From positions 1-27,804 of IMG/VR virus record IMGVR_UViG_3300021368_000012: a stretch of DNA of 27,804 nt. One strand, written 5' to 3'. The position numbers and the translations under genes were made by a program. Position 1 is the stretch's first letter, and each line of letters starts with the position of its first letter. Positions 7,956 through 16,346 of this stretch are shown piece by piece. The notes below the pieces were generated by a model. That model worked only from the letters and a program-made list of their open reading frames with translations, had not been told where the DNA came from and did no database searches. The stretch is from a virus.

Positions 7956-9464
7956 ATGGCAACAAAAATTGTAACAAAGAATAGTTCAACTGCTTCTGCC
8001 GTCCCTACAGCAAGTGATCTTGTACAGGGTGAACTGGCGGTCAATGTAGCTGACAAACGATTATTTACTGAGGACAACGGTGGTAGCATTATTGAGCTTG
8101 GTACTAACCCTAGCACCATAGACATCAACGCAGGTTCTATTGACGGCACAGCCATTGGCGCATCCTCTGCATCCACAGGCGCGTTTACTACGCTGACTGC
8201 TAGTGGTGCATTCACAAGTGTTGGTATTGATGACAATGCAACAAGCACTGCAATCACTATTGATTCTTCAGAGAATGTGGGCATAGGGACTTCAGCCATC
8301 ATGCAGGACTTTGGTGGCGGCAGGACAACGCTTGCACTCAAAGGCACAGGTAGTGCTGATTACTCGACACTACAGCTAGGTAACTACGGCACTTCGTCCA
8401 ACGGCCAGATTCACGGCCTCATAAACTTCTATGACGGCACAACATCTGTATCAAGAATACAGAGCGTTAGGGCTTCAAATACCTCTGATGCTCATCTTGC
8501 GTTTTACACTGCGCCTTCCTCTGGTGGAATTACAGAGCGTATGCGCATCGACTCCTCTGGCAAAGTAGGCATAGGGACTACATCGCCTTCTACGGAATTG
8601 CACGTTGATGGCTCAATAACTTATGACGGTAGATTAAGACCTCACTCAACAGCATCAGATGGCTCTGCGGCTGTTCCCGCTATAGTAGTGGGTTACGATT
8701 ACGACACTGGGTTTTTTCACCCCGCTTCTAACACTATTGGCTTTACAACTGGCGGCTCAGAACGCATGCGTATCGACGCCTCTGGCAACCTGTTGGTGGG
8801 CCAAACTTCCGCTAACAACACTGTTAATGGTGTTCGTTTAAGTGGAAGCGGAACATCGTGGTTTACAGCAACTAGCGATTACCCAATGGGATTAAACCGT
8901 CAAACCTCAGATGGGCCAATTTTATGGCTAGGTAAAGACGGCTCATTAACCGGCTCAATAGGCACAGTATCAGGCGACATACGCATTGGTGGCCTTGATG
9001 ACAACCACGCATCATTAAGATTTGCCGCATCATCTAAGGCTGTACTGCCTGTTAAAAACAGTGACGGTGGCCTGAGCGACAACACTACTGACTTGGGTGC
9101 TTCATCTGCCCGCTTCCAAGACATCTACGCCACCAACGACACTATCCAGACATCTGACCGCAACGAGAAGCAAGACATTGAAGAACTCTCTGAAGCAGAG
9201 CAACGTGTCGCTGTAGCCGCTAAAGGCTTACTGCGTAAGTTCCGTTGGAAGGACTCAGTAGCTAAGAAGGGTGATGACGCTCGTATCCACTTTGGAATCA
9301 TTGCACAAGACCTACAGGCCGCCTTTGAAGCTGAAGGCTTAGATGCAGGTGACTACGCAATGTTCATCAGCACTACGTGGACTGACGAAGAAACTAACGA
9401 AGAAAAGACTAGGATGGGCGTTCGCTACAGTGAGCTACTCGCCTTCATCATCTCAGCAATTTAA
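7956..9464 (+). CDS. Tail fibre/spike with C-terminal S74 self-cleaving chaperone
   Basis: The 502-residue protein has an N-terminal module (ASDLVQGELAVNVADKRLFTEDNGG, cited here in part; residues 20-44) found at the start of many fibre proteins. A β-rich shaft follows, with repeated MRIDSSGKVGIGT and MRIDASGNLLVG segments. The last ~105 residues are an intramolecular chaperone of the S74 type, with the Ser-Lys pair S400 and K405 in SDRNEK. In endosialidase and related fibres this domain directs trimer folding and then cuts itself off before the Ser. Cleavage here would release about 103 residues. The 12-base gap to the previous fibre gene suggests the two are made together. It probably contacts the host receptor. 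Confidence 0.88.
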   Translation: MATKIVTKNSSTASAVPTASDLVQGELAVNVADKRLFTEDNGGSIIELGTNPSTIDINAGSIDGTAIGASSASTGAFTTLTASGAFTSVGIDDNATSTAITIDSSENVGIGTSAIMQDFGGGRTTLALKGTGSADYSTLQLGNYGTSSNGQIHGLINFYDGTTSVSRIQSVRASNTSDAHLAFYTAPSSGGITERMRIDSSGKVGIGTTSPSTELHVDGSITYDGRLRPHSTASDGSAAVPAIVVGYDYDTGFFHPASNTIGFTTGGSERMRIDASGNLLVGQTSANNTVNGVRLSGSGTSWFTATSDYPMGLNRQTSDGPILWLGKDGSLTGSIGTVSGDIRIGGLDDNHASLRFAASSKAVLPVKNSDGGLSDNTTDLGASSARFQDIYATNDTIQTSDRNEKQDIEELSEAEQRVAVAAKGLLRKFRWKDSVAKKGDDARIHFGIIAQDLQAAFEAEGLDAGDYAMFISTTWTDEETNEEKTRMGVRYSELLAFIISAI

Positions 9465-9480
9465 TTAGAGGAATAAAACA

Positions 9481-9774
9481 ATGGCAGTAACTTGGACAAT
9501 CTCAACCTTAGAACGCAACACTGATGACGGTGTTGTTGTAGCACACTGGCGTGCCTCAGACGCTGATGGCGACTACTCAGGTAGCTCATACGGCACTTGC
9601 GGCTTTACCCCTGACAGCACTGCTGATGGCTATGTAGCCTATGACAGCCTAACAGAAGAAACTGTAATAGGATGGGTAAAGGCTGACGTAGACGCTGACG
9701 CTATTGAGGCAAGCATTGCGGCACAGATTGCAGACAGCAAGGCTCCCGCAATTACTGTTGGAGTGCCTTGGTAA
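9481..9774 (+). CDS. Small virion-associated protein of marine phages (97 aa, DUF7936-like)
   Basis: The product starts TWTISTLERN, has VVVAHWRASDADGDYSGSSY (residues 19-38) and ends in a PAITVGVPW pattern. From memory this matches a family of small proteins near fibre genes in cyanophages and other marine phages (DUF7936). The role is unknown; it may be a fibre- or baseplate-associated subunit. The ribosome site AGAGGA lies about eight bases before the ATG. The stop shares a base with the next ATG (TAATG). Confidence 0.7.
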   Translation: MAVTWTISTLERNTDDGVVVAHWRASDADGDYSGSSYGTCGFTPDSTADGYVAYDSLTEETVIGWVKADVDADAIEASIAAQIADSKAPAITVGVPW

Positions 9775-10253
9775 TGATTGATCCCGTCACGGCCATCAGC
9801 ATAGCCACTAACGCCTTTGGCACGATTAAGCGTATGGTAGCTGCGGGTCGTGATGTGGAGGATACATTATCACAGATAGGACGTTGGTACGGAGCAGTAA
9901 GTGATTTAAATGAATGTCAACGAAGAGCAGAAAACCCGCCCTTGTTTAAGAAGATTGTTGCGTCACAGTCTGTTGAGCAAGAGGCAATGCAGGTATATGC
10001 TCACCAAAAGAAGATACAGCAACAAGAGAAAGAACTCAGGGAACTCCTGATGTATTCCTATGGGCCAAACGGCTACAAAGAGTTAGTAGAGTTACGTAGG
10101 AAGATTAAGGAGCAACGAGAAAAGACTATATACGCACAAGAGCGTAGACGTAAAGCAGTATTCTGGAACACAATACAAGCCGCAGGTATCCTGGTATTAG
10201 CCTCTGGTGTTTACTTAACAATCTCTTGGATCATAGGACAAGGAAATGGATGA
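9774..10253 (+). CDS. Tail-anchored coiled-coil membrane protein, possibly lysis-related
   Basis: I chose the ATG at 9774, which overlaps the previous stop (TAATG), over a TTG two codons earlier; it gives 159 residues. The N-terminus (residues 1-40) is a Gly/Ala-containing helix. The middle (about 70-125) is a strongly charged coiled coil. Residues about 133-155 (a hydrophobic stretch with GILVLASGVYLTISWII) form one C-terminal membrane segment. It sits before two probable holins, which suggests a part in lysis or in membrane attachment of the virion. Classical inner-membrane spanins have an N-terminal anchor, so the reverse orientation argues against a simple spanin call. Confidence 0.6.
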   Translation: MIDPVTAISIATNAFGTIKRMVAAGRDVEDTLSQIGRWYGAVSDLNECQRRAENPPLFKKIVASQSVEQEAMQVYAHQKKIQQQEKELRELLMYSYGPNGYKELVELRRKIKEQREKTIYAQERRRKAVFWNTIQAAGILVLASGVYLTISWIIGQGNG

Positions 10254-10434
10254 ACAAACGAAAGACATGTTGGATGTTACTGCAATATCTACGGCTATAT
10301 TATCGCTAGCATCTTGGCTACCGCCTGTAGCATCACTGCTGACAATCATCTGGCTAGGTATTCGCATCTATGAGTCTGACACTGTACAGAAACTTGTGCA
10401 TGGTGAGACAAAAGAACTTGACAAACAAGACTAA
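10246..10434 (+). CDS. Small membrane protein, probable holin (62 aa)
   Basis: The start lies eight bases inside the end of the previous gene. The product has a short charged N-terminus, a hydrophobic region that can form one or two membrane helices (about 12-44, including LPPVASLLTIIWLGIRIYES), and a charged C-terminal tail. The size and plan fit small phage holins, which open the inner membrane to let the endolysin out. Its last codons contain the -35 box of the next promoter. Confidence 0.65.
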   Translation: MDEQTKDMLDVTAISTAILSLASWLPPVASLLTIIWLGIRIYESDTVQKLVHGETKELDKQD

Positions 10435-10446
10435 ATAGTGTATAAT
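10418..10446 (+). promoter_or_regulatory. Consensus sigma70 promoter inside the holin region
   Basis: TTGACA (10418-10423) and TATAAT (10441-10446) match consensus at every position, with a 17-base spacer. Transcription would start near 10453, inside the first codons of the gene at 10449. Full-length translation of that gene would therefore need a transcript from upstream or an unusual initiation. The promoter would mainly serve genes from 10853 on. Confidence 0.8.
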
Positions 10447-10448
10447 AT

Positions 10449-10853
10449 ATGAGTATTTTAAATAGTTTAATAGGGCCAGTGACAGGTCTTTTAGATAAAT
10501 TCATAGAAGATAAAGATAAGAAAAACCAAATAGCCTATGAACTATCTACTATGGCTGAAAAACATGCTCAAGAATTAGCCAAAGGGCAGATAGAGGTCAA
10601 CAAGGCTGAAGCGGCACACAAGAGTTTATTTGTCGCGGGATGGCGTCCTGCTATTGGTTGGGTATGTGTCTTAGGTATGGCAGGGAACTTCATCACTATA
10701 CCAATCACTAACATGATCTTAGAACTAATGGGTTCAAGCGTTACAGTCCCACTAATCCCTACAGCAGAAATGATGCCTATACTGATGGGCATGTTAGGCT
10801 TAGGTGCTATGCGTACAGTAGAGAAGACTAAGAACGTACAGAGAGAACGATAA
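10449..10853 (+). CDS. Holin of the GTA three-membrane-segment type
   Basis: The 134-residue protein begins with SLIGPVTGLLDKFIEDKDKK (about 6-25), has a helical middle, and then FVAGWRPAIGWVCVLGMAGN (about 58-77) followed by two further hydrophobic segments. It ends in MLGLGAMRTVEKTK. This is the pattern of the GTA_holin_3TM family (PF11351). No Shine-Dalgarno sequence is visible before the ATG, which sits three bases after the -10 box. The N-terminus nevertheless matches the family, so I keep this start; coupling to the gene ending 14 bases upstream is possible. The next gene overlaps it at TAATG. Confidence 0.75.
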   Translation: MSILNSLIGPVTGLLDKFIEDKDKKNQIAYELSTMAEKHAQELAKGQIEVNKAEAAHKSLFVAGWRPAIGWVCVLGMAGNFITIPITNMILELMGSSVTVPLIPTAEMMPILMGMLGLGAMRTVEKTKNVQRER

Positions 10854-12916
10854 TGGCTTTACGGGGAAGAAGTAATATACTCAGAAAAGGAAGAGGCTTT
10901 ACTGCTCCTGTTCCTACTGTACAGCCTGTAAAAGAAGAGGTTGTTTCTTTAGCGAGTCCTTTTGATTTTAATGCTACTCCTTTTGCGTCTACTGTTACTT
11001 CACCTGTTATTAGTGAACCAGAGCCTATTAAAGTTATGGGTTCTAGGACTGAACCTACAACAACACCTAAATTAACTGAGTCTACTATGTATGGTACTCA
11101 GCATAAATTCCAACCTAAAACTCCAGAGTTGCTTCAATATGAAGCTAATTTAAAAGACCCAGAATACTTAAATAAATTAAAAGAAGGACTAAGTAATCTT
11201 CCTGAGATTGGCCCTATAGGTTCAGGAATAACACCAGAGTTTTTAGAAACTATTGAACCTAAAATGCAAGACATGCAGCTTGAAACTTTAGGTCTTACAA
11301 GAGAAGAAGTAAATCCTGATGTGTTTAAAGATACAGAATCTTTTGTTGAGTTTAAAGAAAAAGCTACAGAAGAAATGCAGGACATGCAGCTAGGTAATTT
11401 ACAAACATTAGCGTCTGAAGATCCCACACAGTTTAGCACAGTCTGGCCTACGCTTGACATACAAGATCAGATTCGTTATGTAGATGAACTAAATCTTGAC
11501 AAAGATGACCGTTTAAACACAATGGCTCAATCTTTACAATCACATGCTAATAATTATATGTATCAAGAAGATCCTATACATTATTATGTAGTAGATGAAG
11601 GAAAGGTGTGGCAAACTAGCATGGATTCAGAAGGGACTTTACGCTTTTTTAGAGAAGCAGACATCCCCGGCCAAGAAGCAGGCAAGCCCCGCTCTACTGG
11701 TAGTATGTTAGAGTTTGCTTTAAACAACCCTGTAACTCAAATAGCAGGTATAGTTAATCCTGCTGTTGCGTTAGCAACCACAGGAGCTAAGTTAGCTTCA
11801 GGTGTAGACGTATCTCCTGTTGAGTTAGCAAGCAGTTTAATGACTGGCTTAAACATGACAGGAGTAGTTAAACCTCCAGTACCTAATGTAGCGGGAGATA
11901 AAGGCACTGGCTTGTTTGGTACTACTTACGGACAAACACAGACTGCATTAAACGTAGCAGCCGCAGGAGATGCCAAAGGTGCTGCTCTTGCTTTGGTTGG
12001 TAACGATCTTATTAAAGGTGGTTTAGATAAAGTAGGGCTAGACCAAGCAACTATTGAACGCGCAGGTATTCAGTACGATGACTTTGAGGCAGGTGTAGGT
12101 AAAACTGTACAAAAGCTAGCAGCAGGTGAGGAGCTAGATGAGGCTCTTGCTCATGGCTTAGGTAAGTATATTAGAGAAGGCGGTACGCTAGGTTCTATTG
12201 ACTTACCTGAGACTAACATAGACTTAGGTGTTATTGAAGACGTTGTTAGAGATTTAGTACGTCCTATTGGAGAGATAGGTACTGCACTTGCTAATGTTGT
12301 TGAAGACGGAGTACAAGCAATAGGCGATGCTACTAGACCTATTATTAAAGCTATAGAAGAACCACTAAAGCCTATTGGTGATGTCATTGAAAATGTTGGT
12401 CAGGTTACTGGTGACGTTGTTGAAGACGTAGCTCAGGTTACTGGTGACGTTGTTGAAGACGTAGCTCAGGTTACTGGTGACGTTGTTGAAGATGTAGCAA
12501 GACCTGTTGGAGATGTTATAGAAGATGTGGCTCAAGAGTCTGGTGACGTTATTGAAGACGTAGCTCAAGCAACAGGTGATGTGTTGTCTGACTTAGACAC
12601 GGCTGTTAGAAAACATCTACCAAAGGTTAGTTTATCTGGTTTTGATTTACCTTTTGAGTTAAGACCTACACTTGTTTCAGACACAGGTGAAGACTTTATA
12701 CCATCGCCTACACGCACAACAGACAGCTTGTTTAATGATGAGCTATTTCAGTTTGAAACAGAGATAGGCATCAGCGATTATCCTATAGAGTCACAAGGAG
12801 AAGAACTAGAGTTGTTTTACCCAGAGTCTGCGCTACAGTTAGACTACGGGCGAGATGCTGACAACTTCTTTGAAAATACTATTTACGAAGCTAAACCACG
12901 GAGTTACAATTTCTAA
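10853..12916 (+). CDS. Large virion-type protein with 11-residue repeats, function unknown
   Basis: I do not recognise a known domain in this 687-residue protein. The N-terminal ~130 residues are Pro/Thr/Glu-rich and look unstructured. Residues ~130-240 are acidic and helical and contain a near-duplicated block: MQDMQLETLGLTREEV is echoed by MQDMQLGNLQTLASED. Residues ~285-400 are Gly/Ala-rich and hydrophobic (for example NPVTQIAGIVNPAVALATTGAKL), as in proteins that enter membranes during DNA ejection. Residues 507-583 are seven tandem 11-residue units. The acidic C-terminus is rich in Phe/Tyr. Its place just before the adaptor and nozzle genes suggests an internal or tail protein. The gene is AT-richer than its right-hand neighbours. 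Confidence 0.75.
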   Translation: MALRGRSNILRKGRGFTAPVPTVQPVKEEVVSLASPFDFNATPFASTVTSPVISEPEPIKVMGSRTEPTTTPKLTESTMYGTQHKFQPKTPELLQYEANLKDPEYLNKLKEGLSNLPEIGPIGSGITPEFLETIEPKMQDMQLETLGLTREEVNPDVFKDTESFVEFKEKATEEMQDMQLGNLQTLASEDPTQFSTVWPTLDIQDQIRYVDELNLDKDDRLNTMAQSLQSHANNYMYQEDPIHYYVVDEGKVWQTSMDSEGTLRFFREADIPGQEAGKPRSTGSMLEFALNNPVTQIAGIVNPAVALATTGAKLASGVDVSPVELASSLMTGLNMTGVVKPPVPNVAGDKGTGLFGTTYGQTQTALNVAAAGDAKGAALALVGNDLIKGGLDKVGLDQATIERAGIQYDDFEAGVGKTVQKLAAGEELDEALAHGLGKYIREGGTLGSIDLPETNIDLGVIEDVVRDLVRPIGEIGTALANVVEDGVQAIGDATRPIIKAIEEPLKPIGDVIENVGQVTGDVVEDVAQVTGDVVEDVAQVTGDVVEDVARPVGDVIEDVAQESGDVIEDVAQATGDVLSDLDTAVRKHLPKVSLSGFDLPFELRPTLVSDTGEDFIPSPTRTTDSLFNDELFQFETEIGISDYPIESQGEELELFYPESALQLDYGRDADNFFENTIYEAKPRSYNF
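12371..12601 (+). repeat. Tandem 33-bp repeats encoding hendecads
   Basis: Seven in-frame units encode 11 residues each, with the core GDVxEDVAQ. Units begin at 12371, 12404, 12437, 12470, 12503, 12536 and 12569. The second and third units are identical at DNA level and the fourth nearly so (last codons changed), which points to recent expansion. Hendecad periodicity typically gives right-handed or straight coiled coils. Confidence 0.85.
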
Positions 12917-13560
12917 TGACTTACTTACAACTGGTAAACAGCGTACTACGCAGACTGAGGGAGGATGAAGTAACTACTGTTGCTCAGACATCCTACTCTA
13001 AACTTATTGGTGAGTTTGTCAATGACGCTAAACGCACCGTTGAAGACGCTTACGATTGGACTGCACTACGCACTACTCTCACTGTGTCAACTACAGCAGA
13101 TACATTTAACTATGTACTCACTGGCTCACAGAACAGAATGAAGTTGTTAGATGTTGTTAATGACACATCAGATTGGTTCATGCAGTACCGTGGCTCACGT
13201 TGGATGGACAATGCTTTCTTAATTGAGACTCCACCTATAGGCGCACCACAGTTCTACAGCTTTAACGGTGTTGATGCTAATGGTGATAATGCTGTTGATA
13301 TTTACCCAAAGCCTGACGGTGTGTATCAGTTACGCTTTAACGTGGTGTTACGTACAGCAGACTTTACAGAAGACACAGACAAGCTAGGCGCACCTTCATC
13401 ACCTGTCATACAACTAGCTACTGCATTAGGTGCTAGAGAGCGTGGTGAGACTGGAGGCACTAGCGCGGCAGAGTTGTTTGCACTGGCAGATAATACCTTG
13501 GCTGACGCTATTGCTATTGATGCGTCACAACATCCTGAAGAAACTATCTGGTATTCTTAA
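12916..13560 (+). CDS. Head-tail adaptor / tail tube A-like protein
   Basis: The 214-residue protein begins MTYLQLVNSVLRRLREDEV and has FVNDAKRTVEDAYDWTALR (about 29-47), a helical N-terminal pattern shared by phage adaptor proteins such as P22 gp4 and T7 gp11 type tail tube A. The C-terminal third is helical again (VIQLATALGARERGETGG). In those phages twelve copies bind under the portal and carry the nozzle protein. The following gene is the expected nozzle partner, and both junctions are TAATG. Family assignment (P22-type or T7-type) cannot be decided by eye. Confidence 0.75.
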   Translation: MTYLQLVNSVLRRLREDEVTTVAQTSYSKLIGEFVNDAKRTVEDAYDWTALRTTLTVSTTADTFNYVLTGSQNRMKLLDVVNDTSDWFMQYRGSRWMDNAFLIETPPIGAPQFYSFNGVDANGDNAVDIYPKPDGVYQLRFNVVLRTADFTEDTDKLGAPSSPVIQLATALGARERGETGGTSAAELFALADNTLADAIAIDASQHPEETIWYS

Positions 13561-15092
13561 TGGCTCAACAATTACAGAACATTACCGTTGCCGCCCCTGG
13601 CTTTGCAGGTCTTAACACACAGGACTCGCCCATTGGTGTTGATCCATCGTTTGCCGCTGTTGCAGACAACTGTGTTATTGACAAGCTAGGCCGTATTGGT
13701 GCGCGTAAGGGTTGGGAAGCAGTGTCTACTAACGGCTCTTCTGTGCTAGGAAGTAGTCGTGGCATAGAGATGGTGTATGAATACATTGATAACTCTGGTG
13801 ACAAACGTATCATATCAGCAGGTAACAATAAATTATTCACAGGCACTACAACACTAACAGACGCTACACCAACAGGTTATACTCCAACAGCTAATAACTG
13901 GAAAGCTGTTACTTTAAACGATCATGTGTATTTGTTTCAACGAGATCACGAGTATGTGTTAGGTACAGATCATGGAGGTTCTTTTGTATTAGAAGAACAC
14001 TCAGCACACAGCCACGCTACAGGTACTCCTCCAGAAGCTAATGAAGTTTTAGCGGCCTATGGTAGACTCTGGGCAGCAGACATTACAGGCAACAAGCACA
14101 CTGTCTACTGGTCTGATACGCTTAATGGTCATCACTGGACAGGTGGTACGTCAGGCTCGTTAGACGTTACTACTGTATGGCCTACAGGCTTTGATGAGAT
14201 AACGGCTCTAGCGGCTCACAATGGCTTCCTAATCATCTTTGGTAAGAAGTCTATACTTGTGTACTCAGGTGCATCTAGCCCCGCCACTATGACGCTTACA
14301 GACACTGTAGAAGGCGTTGGCTGTATAGCTCGTGACTCAGTACAGCACACAGGCACTGATATTATATTCCTGTCTGATTCAGGTGTACGTAGTTTTGGTA
14401 GGACTATACAAGAAAAGTCTATGCCTATGCGTGACATCAGTAAGAATGTACGCACTGACTTGTTAAACTTGATACCGCTACAGACTAACCCTATCAAGTC
14501 TCTGTACAGTTCTGAAGAGGCTTTCTACCTACTGACGTTACCAGACAGCAACACTGTGTACTGCTTTGATATGCGTACTGCACTGCCTGATGGGTCACAA
14601 CGGGCTACAACGTGGTCAGGAATGTATCCTCTGTCGTTTGCTGTGTTGGAAGGTGGTGAGATATACATAGGTATCTCTAGCGGCATAGTTGAGTACAAGG
14701 GCTACATGGATGGTGCTGTTAAATACGAGATGAGATACTTCAGTAACCCTATGGACTTTGGTAACACTTCCAACCTGAAGTTCTTGAAGAAGTTTAACAT
14801 GACCATCATTGGTGGACAGAACACACCTACTACATTGAACTGGGGCTATGACTATACTGAAAGCTACACTAAACAAGCGTTTACATTCGGCTCTAGCAAC
14901 ATTGGCGAGTACGGTGTTTCTGAGTATAACACTACAGCAGAGTACACCTCCTCTATTCTAATCAACACACCAAAGGTTAACACTAGCGGTAGTGGTGAGG
15001 TAGTAACCATTGGTATTGAAGCAGAGGTTAATGGTGCTGCTTTTTCTATTCAAAAAATTGACATACACGCTCTACTAGGGAGACTTATCTAA
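13560..15092 (+). CDS. Tail nozzle / P22 gp10-like stabilisation protein
   Basis: The 510-residue protein is β-rich throughout, with a start (GFAGLNTQDSPIGVDPSFAA, residues 14-33) typical of the nozzle or tail tube B proteins of short-tailed phages. Later segments, such as LAAHNGFLIIFGKKSILVYS (about 219-238) and the C-terminal sheet region, fit the β-propeller body of P22 gp10 and T7 gp12-type proteins. It would extend the portal-adaptor channel and plug it after packaging. It follows the adaptor gene with a shared TAATG junction, as in related phages. Confidence 0.8.
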   Translation: MAQQLQNITVAAPGFAGLNTQDSPIGVDPSFAAVADNCVIDKLGRIGARKGWEAVSTNGSSVLGSSRGIEMVYEYIDNSGDKRIISAGNNKLFTGTTTLTDATPTGYTPTANNWKAVTLNDHVYLFQRDHEYVLGTDHGGSFVLEEHSAHSHATGTPPEANEVLAAYGRLWAADITGNKHTVYWSDTLNGHHWTGGTSGSLDVTTVWPTGFDEITALAAHNGFLIIFGKKSILVYSGASSPATMTLTDTVEGVGCIARDSVQHTGTDIIFLSDSGVRSFGRTIQEKSMPMRDISKNVRTDLLNLIPLQTNPIKSLYSSEEAFYLLTLPDSNTVYCFDMRTALPDGSQRATTWSGMYPLSFAVLEGGEIYIGISSGIVEYKGYMDGAVKYEMRYFSNPMDFGNTSNLKFLKKFNMTIIGGQNTPTTLNWGYDYTESYTKQAFTFGSSNIGEYGVSEYNTTAEYTSSILINTPKVNTSGSGEVVTIGIEAEVNGAAFSIQKIDIHALLGRLI

Positions 15093-15325
15093 TGTCTAAT
15101 TACACTAAGACAACTAACTTTGCTACAAAGGATTCTCTCCCTTCAGGCAATGCTGCTAAGATTGTGAGAGGTACAGAGATCGACACTGAATTTAACAACA
15201 TTGCCACTGCCAGTGCCACTAAAGCTGACACTGCTAGTCCTACTTTCACAGGTACTGTAACAGCCGCTACCGTGAACGTCACAGGAACACTGACGGCTGA
15301 CACAATTACTGGAGGGTCATACTAA
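15092..15325 (+). CDS. Small fibre-like protein (77 aa) with N-terminal fibre module
   Basis: The product starts MSNYTKTTNFATKDSLPSGN and continues with GTEIDTEFNNIATA and SPTFTGTVTAATV, a module found at the N-terminal side of many marine phage tail fibres. Here it stands alone, with only a short β segment behind it. It ends in ADTITGGSY, close to the TLDGGTY end of the fibre at 6375-7943. It may be a short adaptor that joins fibres to the nozzle protein encoded just upstream, or the remnant of a longer fibre. Both ends are TAATG junctions. Confidence 0.7.
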   Translation: MSNYTKTTNFATKDSLPSGNAAKIVRGTEIDTEFNNIATASATKADTASPTFTGTVTAATVNVTGTLTADTITGGSY

Positions 15326-16335
15326 TGGCTTTAACTGATCTACTCCGCGCAGGTGGAGAGTATTACTTAGGACAAGAAAACATTGCAGGAGCAGAACAGC
15401 TAGGGCGTGAAGCTCAAGCGGGAATGCAAGCGTTAGCTCAACAAGTACCTGAAGCTACACAATTTAGACCATACACTGTTACTAGTGGTCTAGCCAATGT
15501 AGCCACTACACCTGAAGGTGGCTTAGGTGTTACGTTATCTCCTGAGCAACAAGCGGCACAACAGCAACTACTAGGCCAGGCTACAGGTTTGTTTGGTCAG
15601 GTAGGTGCAGACCCTGCTACAGCACAGGCAGAGTTATTTGAGCAGATGAGAGCCGTACAGCGTCCTGAAGAGGAACGTCAGCGTCTAGCATTAGAAGAGC
15701 GTCTGTTGTCACAAGGCCGCTTAGGGTTATCCTCTGCCGCCTACGGTGGTGCTTCTCCTGAGTTACTGGCTCAAGAGACTGCACGACAGGAAGCTATGGC
15801 ACGAGCGAACCTAGCCGCTAGACAGCAAGCACAGGCAGAGCAGTTACAAGCAGGTCAGCTAGGTGGTATGCTACAGGCCGCAGGTTATCAGCCACAAGCT
15901 CAAGCGCTAGGATTATTTGGTGCTGCTCAGATTCCTGCACAGCTACAGCAGAGAGGTCAGTTAGCAGGGGCAGAGTTAGGTACTCAGCTACAACAAACAG
16001 GGCTAGAGGCTCGTCTACAAGCAGAAGACTTAGCTAATCGTTTACGTTTACAGCGTGATCAAGGCTTAATGACTAGCTTGTTAGGTCAACAGCCTACAAT
16101 GCAAGAACAGCTAATGAACAGAATCATTGGCGGTGCAAACGCTACAGACAGCGGTGGTTTCTTAGGCTCTATTTTAGATTACTTTAATAAAGACAAGCCT
16201 TCTTCTCCTAGTGCTTCAGCTTCTCAATTAATGTTTGGTAACGCAATGGGATTAACACCTGCTCAGTTACTTGCAGGTATTAGCGGCCCTAGTGCAGAAG
16301 AACAACTAGCACTAGAAGACTTAACAGATTACTAA
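15325..16335 (+). CDS. Internal virion / DNA ejection-type protein 1
   Basis: The 336-residue product is Gln/Ala/Leu-rich and almost wholly helical (for example LEERLLSQGRLGLSSAAYGG at about 133-152, then long Ala/Gln stretches to ~255). The C-terminus is Ser/Gly-rich. It is the first of three consecutive genes of 336, 414 and 580 codons downstream of the nozzle gene. P22 has three ejected proteins (gp7, gp20 and gp16) of broadly comparable sizes. Ejection proteins leave the head with the DNA and build a channel across the cell envelope. No residue-level signature proves it. Confidence 0.65.
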   Translation: MALTDLLRAGGEYYLGQENIAGAEQLGREAQAGMQALAQQVPEATQFRPYTVTSGLANVATTPEGGLGVTLSPEQQAAQQQLLGQATGLFGQVGADPATAQAELFEQMRAVQRPEEERQRLALEERLLSQGRLGLSSAAYGGASPELLAQETARQEAMARANLAARQQAQAEQLQAGQLGGMLQAAGYQPQAQALGLFGAAQIPAQLQQRGQLAGAELGTQLQQTGLEARLQAEDLANRLRLQRDQGLMTSLLGQQPTMQEQLMNRIIGGANATDSGGFLGSILDYFNKDKPSSPSASASQLMFGNAMGLTPAQLLAGISGPSAEEQLALEDLTDY

Positions 16336-16346
16336 GGAGAACAACA

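Noticed and set aside
9768-9773. TTG start two codons before the ATG of the tail-anchored protein
   Set aside because: The ATG at 9774 shares a base with the preceding stop, the same TAATG junction used by many genes here.
11454-11482. TTGACA-N17-TATGTA inside the 687-codon gene
   Set aside because: The -10 box has two mismatches at important positions, and the site lies deep within a coding region.
12365-12568. 67-codon minus frame across the hendecad repeats
   Set aside because: Its Asn/Val/Phe repeats are the antisense reading of the 33-bp repeat array.
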